A stretch of 11,595 bases of DNA from an uncultured Moraxella sp. (GTDB lineage: Bacteria; Pseudomonadota; Gammaproteobacteria; Pseudomonadales; Moraxellaceae). A model generated the notes under the pieces. That model searched no databases. It saw only the letters and a list, made by a program, of their open reading frames with translations, and was not told the origin of the DNA. Position numbers and translations under genes: made by a program. Where the stretch lies: positions 1 to 11,595 of the forward strand of contig CALTTE010000060.1 in assembly GCA_943908405.1 (NCBI GenBank), written 5' to 3'. Below, one piece after another: positions 6,127-11,595 of the stretch. How positions within the stretch are numbered: position 1 is the stretch's first letter; the number at the start of each line of letters is the position of its first letter.

Positions 6127-6134
6127 TTAAATGG
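6072..6134. repeat. Four degenerate tandem repeats at the 3' end of erpA
   Basis: Units of about 14-18 bases start at 6072, 6086, 6101 and 6119 and share the pattern (A)GCACAGTATTAA. The third has GCACGGTATTAAATG and the last ACAGCATTAAATG. The last unit includes the erpA stop codon and final codons (6127-6134), so the repeat seems to have spread from, or into, the gene end. Confidence 0.55.
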
Positions 6135-6456
6135 AAAAAGACGACCCACAGCCACAAGTGGTGGTGGCATTGGGGTTATTGACGATAAAGCGAGAGCCTT
6201 CAAGCCCTTCGGTGTAATCAATGGTTGAGCCGTGTAAATATTGATAGCTTAAGCTGTCCACCACAAGTGTGGCATTGCCATTGGCAAAGGTTGCGTCATC
6301 ATCATCAAGGGTTTCGGCAAAATCAAAGCCATAAGAAAAGCCAGAGCAACCCCCGCCCGTTACATACACTCTAAGCATTAGCTTATCGTTGCCTTCATTG
6401 GTTTTGAGTTGGTGTAATTTTTTGGCGGCGTTGTCGGTTAAGGTAATCGCTTGCAT
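6127..6456 (-). CDS. erpA: Iron-sulfur cluster carrier protein ErpA (A-type)
   Basis: ErpA is an A-type carrier that receives Fe-S clusters from the scaffold system and delivers them to apo-enzymes, including isoprenoid-pathway enzymes in E. coli. The 109-residue product has the three cluster cysteines, C37 in TGGGCSGF and C101/C103 in TTCGCGSSFSI. It also has the DYTEGLEGSRFIVNNPNA block, which matches ErpA better than IscA or SufA. The frame is open to an ATG at 6489, but the ATG at 6456 has AGGGGA four bases upstream while the earlier one has no ribosome binding site, and the residues in between are not family-like. It diverges from yheS, and both appear to use one overlapping promoter region near 6667. 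No isc or suf genes are nearby. Confidence 0.93.
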   Translation of the reverse strand: MQAITLTDNAAKKLHQLKTNEGNDKLMLRVYVTGGGCSGFSYGFDFAETLDDDDATFANGNATLVVDSLSYQYLHGSTIDYTEGLEGSRFIVNNPNATTTCGCGSSFSI

Positions 6457-6549
6457 AAATTCCCCTAGTGTTGATGGTACTGGCAACATAATAACACAAT
6501 GAAAGGCTTTTGTGCTGTTTTGGGTGAATTTTGACTGCGTTGGATTTTC

Positions 6550-6580
6550 GGTGCTTTATGTGAGATGGTGCTTTATGTGA
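6550..6580. repeat. 14-bp direct repeat, period 17
   Basis: GGTGCTTTATGTGA occurs at 6550-6563 and again at 6567-6580 without mismatch, in the leader of erpA on the minus strand and outside the yheS transcript. Confidence 0.7.
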
Positions 6581-6640
6581 AATTAGGCAAATGATAGGGC
6601 AAAATAAAACCAAATGGGCATTTACCCAACTGAAGTGGCA

Positions 6641-6669
6641 GTTAATCGTTTGTTTCATTGTGCTATAAT
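6641..6669 (+). promoter_or_regulatory. yheS promoter with extended -10
   Basis: TGC-TATAAT (6661-6669) is a perfect extended -10 element. The -35 position holds only weak matches (GTTAAT at 6641, or TTAATC at 6642). Transcription would start near 6676 and give a leader of about 90 bases. Confidence 0.6.
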
Positions 6670-6673
6670 AGCA
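6661..6673. promoter_or_regulatory. 13-bp palindrome shared by the divergent erpA and yheS promoters
   Basis: TGCTATAATAGCA is symmetric around 6667, and each half provides TGC before a -10 box: TATAAT on the plus strand and TATTAT on the minus strand. The two polymerases cannot occupy it together, so the promoters should compete. Confidence 0.5.
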
Positions 6674-6693
6674 AGAGTAAAACAGCAGGTAAA
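6665..6693 (-). promoter_or_regulatory. erpA promoter with extended -10
   Basis: On the minus strand, TTTACC (6693-6688), 17 bases, then TATTAT (6670-6665) preceded by TGC. The -35 is the same hexamer and spacing as in the gshA promoter. Transcription would begin near 6658, with a leader of about 200 bases before the erpA ATG at 6456. Confidence 0.5.
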
Positions 6694-6746
6694 ATATAAG
6701 GCAAAAGTAAAAAAAGCCAAAATAAGCGTTATATAAGCGTTTACAC

Positions 6747-6765
6747 AAAAAAAAGGGGGGGTGAT
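6747..6765 (+). promoter_or_regulatory. A8G7 tract forming the yheS ribosome binding site
   Basis: Eight A (6747-6754) and seven G (6755-6761) lie just before the yheS ATG at 6766 and must serve as the Shine-Dalgarno sequence. A homopolymer of this length can change by slippage, which would change the spacing to the start codon. Confidence 0.6.
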
Positions 6766-8706
6766 ATGATTTCATTCAAGCACGCAACCATACGCCGTGG
6801 GGGCAAGTTGTTATTAAGTAATGTCAGTGTTAATTTGCATCGTGGGCAAAAAATTGGATTAACCGGCAATAATGGCGTGGGCAAATCAACGTTATTTGCG
6901 GTGATTTTGGGCAAGCACAGCATTGATGAGGGGCAGTTTTATCGTCCAAGCGATTGGCGGATTGCCCATATGGCACAAGAGGTGCAAGCCAGCGACCAAA
7001 CCGCCCTTGATTATGTGCTGTCAGGCGATACAGAGTGGTATGAATTAAATGCCAAACTTGCCAATCAAGCAAAATTATCGCCTGATGAGATTGCCGAGTT
7101 GCACGAACGCTTTGATGTTATTGACGGTTATCGCACGCCCGCTCTTGCTGCCCAGATTTTATCAGGGCTTGGCTTTAATGAGGCAGAACACAGCCAAACG
7201 GTGGCCAGTTTTTCGGGGGGCTGGCGAATGCGTTTGAATTTGGCACGCACGTTGATTGCTCGTGCTGATGTGTTGTTGCTTGATGAACCGACCAATCATC
7301 TGGACTTGGATGCCATTTTGTGGCTTGAAGAATGGCTTGTTGCTTATGAAGGACTCGTGCTACTTATTAGCCACGATCAGTTGTTTTTGGATGCGGTGGT
7401 GGGCAATATTTTGCACATTGAGCAGCAGACGCTTACGTTGTATACGGGCAATTACAGTCAATTTGTGCAAATTCGTGAGGAGCGTCTTGCCGAGGCTCAG
7501 CACAATTATGAAAAACAACAAGCCACCAAAGCCCATTTGCAATCTTTTATTGACCGTTTTCGTGCCAAAGCCACCAAAGCCAAGCAAGCCCAAAGCCGTA
7601 TGAAACAGCTTGAGCGAATGCAAGAATTAAGCCCTGTGTTATCCGAAATACCGTTTGATTTTCATTTTTTTGAGCCATTGGCATTGCCATCACCGCTGGT
7701 AAGGCTGGATAAAGCGACAATAGGCTATGATAAACCGTTGCTTAATAATGTCAATCTTGAGGTAACCAAAGAAACACGCCTTGGTATTTTGGGGGCAAAT
7801 GGGGCGGGTAAATCTACCTTAATCAAAGCTTTGGTAGGGCAGTTGCCGTTATTGTCAGGACAGCTGTTTATGGCGGATAAAGTGGTGTTGGGTTATTTTA
7901 ATCAACATCAAATGGACACATTGGACTTGACCGCTACGCCAATGCTGCTATTAAGGCGACTGGCAGGGACAACACCTGATGATAAATTGCGTGCGTTTTT
8001 GGGCAGTTTTGATTTTCGTGGCGACAAAGTGGACGAAAAAATTGCCTTATTTTCAGGGGGCGAGCGGGCAAGATTGACACTGGCGATGATTGTCTGGCAA
8101 CGCCCTAATTTGCTTGTGCTTGATGAGCCGACCAACCATTTGGATTTGCAAATGCGTCAGGCATTGACGTTGGCACTGCAACATTTTACTGGAGCGTTGG
8201 TATTGGTGTCGCACGACCGAGAGCTGATTTTGAGCGTGTGTGATACGTTAATGCTTGTCGGACAAGGGCAAGCGGTAAGTTTTGATGGGGATATGAGCGA
8301 TTATGCTGAGCATTTGCGTCAAGCACGAAAACAGCGTGAAAAAGCCCACTCTATAGACAATCAAAATTCCCAAACGGCTACTCAAACAAGCTCAAATAAA
8401 AACCCCAACAAAGAAACCTTAAGAAAATTAAATGCCCAGCACCGCAAGCAACTTGCCCCTCTAAAAAAAGAAATTGCCAAGCACGAGGAGCATTTGACGC
8501 AACTTTTAACACAGCTTAGCAAGATTGATGAACGATTAAGCGACCCTGCTTTGTATGATGATGACAACAAGGCGGTATTGTTAAAATGGTTGGAGGAACA
8601 AACAAGCCTATCGCAACAATTAAAACAAGCCGAAGACAGCTTGATGACAGCGATGATTAGACTTGAAACGCTTGAGCAAGATTTGTATGATGATGGCGAC
8701 AGTTAG
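6766..8706 (+). CDS. yheS: ABC-F family ATPase, YheS type
   Basis: ABC-F proteins are soluble twin-ATPase proteins without membrane domains that bind the ribosomal E site and help resolve stalled or slow translation; for YheS itself the precise role is less settled. The 646-residue product has two complete ATPase domains. The first has Walker A GNNGVGKST at 34-42, signature SFSGGW at 148-153 and Walker B with D173/E174. The second has GANGAGKST at 343-351, SGGER at 430-434 and D453/E454. The linker at about 225-290 is rich in charged residues and contains DRFRAKATKAKQAQSRMKQLERM-like sequence, the tRNA-interaction motif region of the family. A charged coiled coil covers about 530-645. Length and motif wording match E. 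coli YheS (637) rather than Uup or EttA. It meets the HMA-like gene at a shared terminator. The ATG at 6766 is the only well-placed start. Confidence 0.93.
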   Translation: MISFKHATIRRGGKLLLSNVSVNLHRGQKIGLTGNNGVGKSTLFAVILGKHSIDEGQFYRPSDWRIAHMAQEVQASDQTALDYVLSGDTEWYELNAKLANQAKLSPDEIAELHERFDVIDGYRTPALAAQILSGLGFNEAEHSQTVASFSGGWRMRLNLARTLIARADVLLLDEPTNHLDLDAILWLEEWLVAYEGLVLLISHDQLFLDAVVGNILHIEQQTLTLYTGNYSQFVQIREERLAEAQHNYEKQQATKAHLQSFIDRFRAKATKAKQAQSRMKQLERMQELSPVLSEIPFDFHFFEPLALPSPLVRLDKATIGYDKPLLNNVNLEVTKETRLGILGANGAGKSTLIKALVGQLPLLSGQLFMADKVVLGYFNQHQMDTLDLTATPMLLLRRLAGTTPDDKLRAFLGSFDFRGDKVDEKIALFSGGERARLTLAMIVWQRPNLLVLDEPTNHLDLQMRQALTLALQHFTGALVLVSHDRELILSVCDTLMLVGQGQAVSFDGDMSDYAEHLRQARKQREKAHSIDNQNSQTATQTSSNKNPNKETLRKLNAQHRKQLAPLKKEIAKHEEHLTQLLTQLSKIDERLSDPALYDDDNKAVLLKWLEEQTSLSQQLKQAEDSLMTAMIRLETLEQDLYDDGDS

Positions 8707-8786
8707 TTTGGGTAAATCTGATGGCAAAGTTTTGATAACAAAAGCTAAAGCGGTAACGAGCGTTTGGCTAAATTAAAATCCAATAA

Positions 8787-8814
8787 AAAAACTTGCCAAT
8801 TAAGGCAAGTTTTT
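8787..8814. terminator. Bidirectional terminator between yheS and the HMA-like gene
   Basis: ACTTGCC (8791-8797) and GGCAAGT (8804-8810) form a perfect stem around AATTAA, extended by four A-T pairs to 11 bp. Both strands have a U-tract after the stem, so it can stop the convergent transcripts of yheS and the HMA-like gene. Confidence 0.9.
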
Positions 8815-8845
8815 GTGTTTTTTTTGGATTTAAGTTGTTGCTTAA

Positions 8846-8869
8846 TAAATGCCTGCGATTAAATGCCTG
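8846..8869. repeat. 10-bp direct repeat over the stop of the HMA-like gene
   Basis: TAAATGCCTG occurs at 8846-8855 and 8860-8869 (period 14). The second copy contains part of the stop codon and the last codons of the minus-strand HMA-like gene, so the gene end has been duplicated into the downstream sequence. Confidence 0.6.
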
Positions 8870-9041
8870 TGGCACTTTTAAAGGCAGCTTCATCAAAGCT
8901 GTCATCGTGGGTAACAACAACGCTGTTGCTTTCCACATTAACATTAACGAATTTAACGCCAGCAACACCTTCGCCTTTACTTACGATGGCATCAGCAGCG
9001 GCTTGGTCAGCAATGTTTGCTTGAATTTGAGTTTGTGGCAT
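8859..9041 (-). CDS. Small HMA-like protein without metal-binding cysteines
   Basis: The 60-residue product resembles a heavy-metal-associated (HMA) domain. It has a strand at about 4-10, a helix at about 12-23, GVAGVKFVNVNVESNSVVVTHDD-like paired strands at about 25-47 with the typical V-x-G-V, and a second helix at about 48-58. Known HMA domains carry copper or zinc through a CxxC before the first helix; here there is no cysteine at all. The protein also ends before the usual fourth strand. It is therefore either a degenerate member with a new role or an unrelated small protein of similar pattern. It is unlikely to be a random frame, since AAGGAG lies six bases before the ATG, a good promoter lies upstream and a strong terminator follows. 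No metal transporter is adjacent. The HMA assignment is inference. Confidence 0.75.
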   Translation of the reverse strand: MPQTQIQANIADQAAADAIVSKGEGVAGVKFVNVNVESNSVVVTHDDSFDEAAFKSATGI

Positions 9042-9087
9042 AATGTACTCCTTGACTTAATGAAATTGTTACAGCTGTTAAAAACTT

Positions 9088-9117
9088 ATATTAACTCATA
9101 AATTATCAATAAGTCAA
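9088..9117 (-). promoter_or_regulatory. Promoter of the HMA-like gene
   Basis: On the minus strand, TTGACT (9117-9112) is followed after 18 bases by TAATAT (9093-9088). Transcription would start near 9081, about 40 bases before the ATG at 9041. The -35 matches five of six consensus bases and the -10 four. Confidence 0.55.
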
Positions 9118-9197
9118 GCAAAAAAATAATATTTTTTTGTTAATTTTGGTTTTTGGTGGTATTTTTGTATTGGTATGGCATTTAAAAAGGAGTGGGT

Positions 9198-10301
9198 ATG
9201 CGGTGGCTGATATTGCCTGTGGTGCTGATTATTTTGCAGTTGTTGAGTTATGGGCTGGCTTGGGCGATACAATGGTTTGTGCGTCCTTATTGTGCTGTGC
9301 CATTTAAGTGGCTTTTGCTTACTGTGTTTTTGTTTAGTAATGGTATAATTGCTTTGGGGTTTTTGGGGGCATTTCGGCTCACAACAGGGTATTTGGCGGT
9401 GCTGTGGCTTGGATTTTTGTCGGCGATGATTAGTGTTGTATTGATTGGGCTTGGCGTGAAACTTGGCATTGGTTCTGCTTTGTTAAATCGGGTGCTGGCA
9501 GGTTTTATGTTTGTTGGGCTGATTGCTTTTGCGGTATTTAATGCGTATGTGCCTGTTGTGCGGCATTTAACCGTGGCGATTGATAAGTCAATGCCGACAC
9601 CGGTTACCTTGGCGGTTGCTAGTGATTTGCATTTGGGGTCGTTGTTTGGTCGGCGTGAATTATCCAAACTTGAACGAATTTTAAGTCAAAATAACGTTGA
9701 TGTGCTGTTAATGCCAGGGGATATTATGGATGATAATACCCAAAGCTTTGAGCAGTTACAAATGGCAGAGCAATTTAAGCACACGTTATCGGCGGTCAAT
9801 GCGGTGTCGGTAGCATCGCTTGGCAATCACGATTTGTATCAACAATCGGCCTATGCTGCCATTCGCCAAGCAATTATTGACGGTGGGGCGGTGCTACTTG
9901 ATGACAGATGGACTGCCATCACGGTAAATAAAAACGGCAAACAAAGTACCGTACAGATAGCAGGGCGATTTGACGACCATTATGGCGAGCGACTTGATAC
10001 CGCCGATATTGTGGCAACAATGGATAATAATTTGCCCATTATTGTGCTTGACCATCGCCCAAGCCAAATTGATAGTAACAGCCTTTTACCCATTGATTTG
10101 CAGGTGTCTGGACATACCCACAATGGGCAGATTTTTCCTGCCAATTTTATTGTGCAAGCCATCAATCGGGTCGGTTATGGTTATAAGCAAATCAACGATA
10201 CTCATTTTTTGGTAACCTCAGGCTTTGGTTTTTGGGGCATACCGTTTCGGCTTGGGTCTCGCTCGGAGGTTTGGGTGGTTGAATTGGTGGGTCGGTCGTG
10301 A
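9198..10301 (+). CDS. Membrane-anchored metallophosphoesterase
   Basis: The 367-residue product has four predicted membrane helices in the first 120 residues (about 3-25, 33-58, 63-85, 90-115), followed by a calcineurin-like metallophosphoesterase domain. The metal-site motifs are all present: D143-L-H145, G174-D175-I-M-D178, G209-N-H-D212 and G305-H-T-H308 followed by NGQ. This is the YkuE/YaeI-type arrangement; some relatives act on phospholipid or lipid-A precursor phosphates, but the substrate cannot be inferred here. The ATG at 9198 is preferred because AAGGAG (9187-9192) lies five bases upstream. A GTG at 9192 in the same frame overlaps that site. It is alone on its strand, with about 155 bases upstream and 546 before pheS. 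Confidence 0.9.
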   Translation: MRWLILPVVLIILQLLSYGLAWAIQWFVRPYCAVPFKWLLLTVFLFSNGIIALGFLGAFRLTTGYLAVLWLGFLSAMISVVLIGLGVKLGIGSALLNRVLAGFMFVGLIAFAVFNAYVPVVRHLTVAIDKSMPTPVTLAVASDLHLGSLFGRRELSKLERILSQNNVDVLLMPGDIMDDNTQSFEQLQMAEQFKHTLSAVNAVSVASLGNHDLYQQSAYAAIRQAIIDGGAVLLDDRWTAITVNKNGKQSTVQIAGRFDDHYGERLDTADIVATMDNNLPIIVLDHRPSQIDSNSLLPIDLQVSGHTHNGQIFPANFIVQAINRVGYGYKQINDTHFLVTSGFGFWGIPFRLGSRSEVWVVELVGRS

Positions 10302-10310
10302 TAGGTCTTG

Positions 10311-10350
10311 CTTGTGATAAGTTGCGCTTGCTTGTGATAAGTTGCGCTTG
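10311..10350. repeat. Perfect 20-bp tandem duplication
   Basis: CTTGTGATAAGTTGCGCTTG occurs at 10311-10330 and again, identical, at 10331-10350, starting nine bases after the metallophosphoesterase stop. Identity of both copies suggests a recent event. Confidence 0.85.
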
Positions 10351-10591
10351 TGAAAGATTGTTGCTGCGGTGCTTGATGGCTTGTTCATTGATTATTTGCC
10401 CATCGGTTATTTACAATGGCTGATGAATTCTTTACAATGACAAAATTAAGCCAAGTTAAGCTTGATTGGGTTAAATTGGGCTTACCGCTATCAATGCTTA
10501 ATAGGCGTTAAAACCTAACTGGTGTTAAAGCTTAAATCTAATTGGCACAAGGCTTGGCGTTATAATAAACATAAACCTTATCTAAATGAGT

Positions 10592-10621
10592 AAACAGCTA
10601 AATGGGCAAACAGCTAAATGG
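10592..10621. repeat. 14-bp direct repeat, period 16
   Basis: AAACAGCTAAATGG occurs at 10592-10605 and 10608-10621. Partial copies flank it, CTAAATGAG just before and AAATGGCTAA just after, which suggests an older, larger array. Confidence 0.7.
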
Positions 10622-10702
10622 ATAAATGGCTAATATTGTTTGGCGAACCAATATCAAGATAATACCAGCTGGGTTTGATGGCACATTACGGCAATAAGCT
10701 TG

Positions 10703-10726
10703 GTATTTAATTGAGTATTTAATTGA
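10703..10726. repeat. Perfect 12-bp tandem duplication
   Basis: GTATTTAATTGA occurs at 10703-10714 and immediately again at 10715-10726, in the pheS leader region. Confidence 0.75.
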
Positions 10727-10798
10727 AATGGCATTGACATCAATCATCAATATAAATCATTGACCCAAAAACCATTTTAAACAAACTAAACCTTAACG

Positions 10799-10836
10799 GT
10801 TAATCCTAGCATAAAAAGTTAATTCTAACATAAAAA
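10799..10836. repeat. 19-bp tandem duplication abutting the pheS ribosome binding site
   Basis: GTTAATCCTAGCATAAAAA (10799-10817) is followed directly by GTTAATTCTAACATAAAAA (10818-10836), with two mismatches in 19. The second copy runs into the A7G5 tract (10832-10843) that contains the pheS Shine-Dalgarno sequence. Confidence 0.75.
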
Positions 10837-10847
10837 AAGGGGGTAAA

Positions 10848-11595
10848 ATGACCACATTGGCAGAACAGCTAGAGAAGTTAGATAAGCTGTTGGATAGACC
10901 ATTAACGGCGATTGATGAGTCGCTTATTGACAGCTACAGTAAACAAGCCAAAGCGACCATTTTGGCAATACAAAATGAGCCTGAATTACAAAGCCTAAAG
11001 GTCGCCTTGCAAGGCAAAAAAAGTGTCTTGGCAAGTCTGTCTAAGCAAATGGGGGCGTTGTCAAGCGATGACAAAAAACGCTTTGGTGGGTATTTGACCG
11101 CTTTGCGACAACACTTGCAATACGCCTTTGATGAGCAAGGCACAAGGCTTGGTGAAAAACGATGGCAAGAAAAACTTGCCAGTGAGACGCTGGATATTAG
11201 CTTGCCTGCCTCTGGGCAATCGCTTGGCAATTTGCATCCCATTAGCTTGACTGCAGAGCGAATGCAGCGGTTTTTTTATCAGGCAGGTTTTCAGCTTGCG
11301 ATAGGTGATGAGGTAGAAAGCGATTATTATAATTTTGAGGCGTTAAATATTCCAAGCCATCACCCTGCCCGAGCAATGCACGATACCTTTTATTTTGATG
11401 CCAATTATTTGCTTAGAACCCATACCAGTAGCGTGCAAATTCGCAAAATGGAGGAGGGTAATTTACCCATTCGCATTATCAGTCTTGGGCGGGTGTATCG
11501 CTGTGATAGCGACCAGACCCATTCGCCGATGTTCCATCAAATGGAGGGGCTGTATGTTGCCAAAAAAACCAATTTTGCCGAATTAAAGGGGCTGA
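10848..11595 (+). CDS. pheS: Phenylalanyl-tRNA synthetase alpha subunit, cut by the window end
   Basis: PheS is the catalytic subunit of the cytoplasmic alpha2-beta2 synthetase that charges tRNA-Phe. The window holds the first 249 residues of about 330. An N-terminal coiled-coil arm rich in charged residues (about 1-100) binds tRNA in the family. The catalytic core then shows HPARAMHDTF at 172-181, RTHTSSVQ from 190, and the motif-2 region GRVYRCDSDQTH from 214, followed by PMFHQMEGL, which includes phenylalanine-site residues. D is replaced by M177 in the usual HPARADHDTF, a mild variation. AGGGGG (10838-10843) lies four bases before the ATG. pheT is expected just beyond the window edge. The leader has several duplications but no visible attenuator. 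Confidence 0.95.
   Translation, partial: MTTLAEQLEKLDKLLDRPLTAIDESLIDSYSKQAKATILAIQNEPELQSLKVALQGKKSVLASLSKQMGALSSDDKKRFGGYLTALRQHLQYAFDEQGTRLGEKRWQEKLASETLDISLPASGQSLGNLHPISLTAERMQRFFYQAGFQLAIGDEVESDYYNFEALNIPSHHPARAMHDTFYFDANYLLRTHTSSVQIRKMEEGNLPIRIISLGRVYRCDSDQTHSPMFHQMEGLYVAKKTNFAELKGL

Larger units (their letters stand above)
10302..10847. other. Long spacer before pheS with repeated duplications, no gene
   Basis: This spacer of 546 bases has no supported gene. It contains four tandem duplications (10311-10350, 10592-10621, 10703-10726, 10799-10836). Possible pheS promoters are a perfect TATAAT at 10561-10566 without a good -35, and a TTGACA at 10734-10739 without a good -10. The longest short frame I checked (10416-10511, 31 codons) has no ribosome binding site. 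No Phe-rich leader peptide with attenuator hairpins of the pheM type is visible. Confidence 0.6.

Noticed and set aside
6457..6489. Longer erpA beginning at the ATG at 6489
   Set aside because: There is no ribosome binding site before it and the extra 11 residues are not family-like, while the ATG at 6456 has AGGGGA at good spacing.
10311..10350. The 20-bp repeat as the start of a CRISPR array
   Set aside because: There are only two copies, they are directly adjacent with no spacer, and no cas gene is present.
10416..10511. 31-codon frame containing Phe-Phe as a pheS leader peptide
   Set aside because: It lacks a ribosome binding site, contains only two Phe codons and is not followed by a terminator hairpin with U-tract.

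Overview
The window looks like ordinary chromosome from a gammaproteobacterium of the Moraxellaceae, most likely Moraxella. This rests on my recognition of the protein sequences (an ErpA, a YheS-type ABC-F protein, a PheS and a small Roadblock protein typical of Acinetobacter/Moraxella relatives), on the AT-leaning composition with AT-rich spacers, and on the compact layout. It is inference: no rRNA or other marker is present. I see no mobile element, CRISPR array, tRNA or rRNA.

Layout. The left half is transcribed leftward (minus strand). In order of coordinates it holds a secreted double-PepSY protein (130-678), the murein-recycling ligase mpl (1108-2457), dsbB (2928-3455) directly behind gshA (3468-5054), an orphan Roadblock/LC7 protein (5446-5802) with a clear terminator, and the iron-sulfur carrier erpA (6127-6456). 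At about 6660 the orientation diverges: the ABC-F ATPase yheS runs rightward (6766-8706) and meets a 60-residue cysteine-free HMA-like protein (8859-9041, minus) at a bidirectional terminator. A membrane-anchored metallophosphoesterase (9198-10301, plus) and the first three quarters of pheS (10848 to the window edge, plus) complete the region.

Functional themes. gshA and dsbB form a likely two-gene thiol-redox operon: cytoplasmic glutathione synthesis and membrane oxidation of the periplasmic disulfide machinery. erpA and yheS share a divergent control region in which one 13-bp palindrome supplies an extended -10 box to each strand. mpl, pheS and yheS are housekeeping functions (wall recycling, tRNA charging, ribosome-associated ATPase). 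The other genes are small or poorly characterised.

The most unusual property is in the spacers. Nearly every intergenic region carries short, mostly two-copy tandem duplications with periods of 12-20 bp, several of them overlapping a start codon, a stop codon or a promoter. There are also several well-formed inverted repeats, notably a nested three-helix element at 5891-5968. I found no convincing new multi-gene system. The observations worth following are these spacer structures, the A8G7 tract at the yheS ribosome binding site, the orphan Roadblock protein and the HMA-like protein that has lost its metal ligands.
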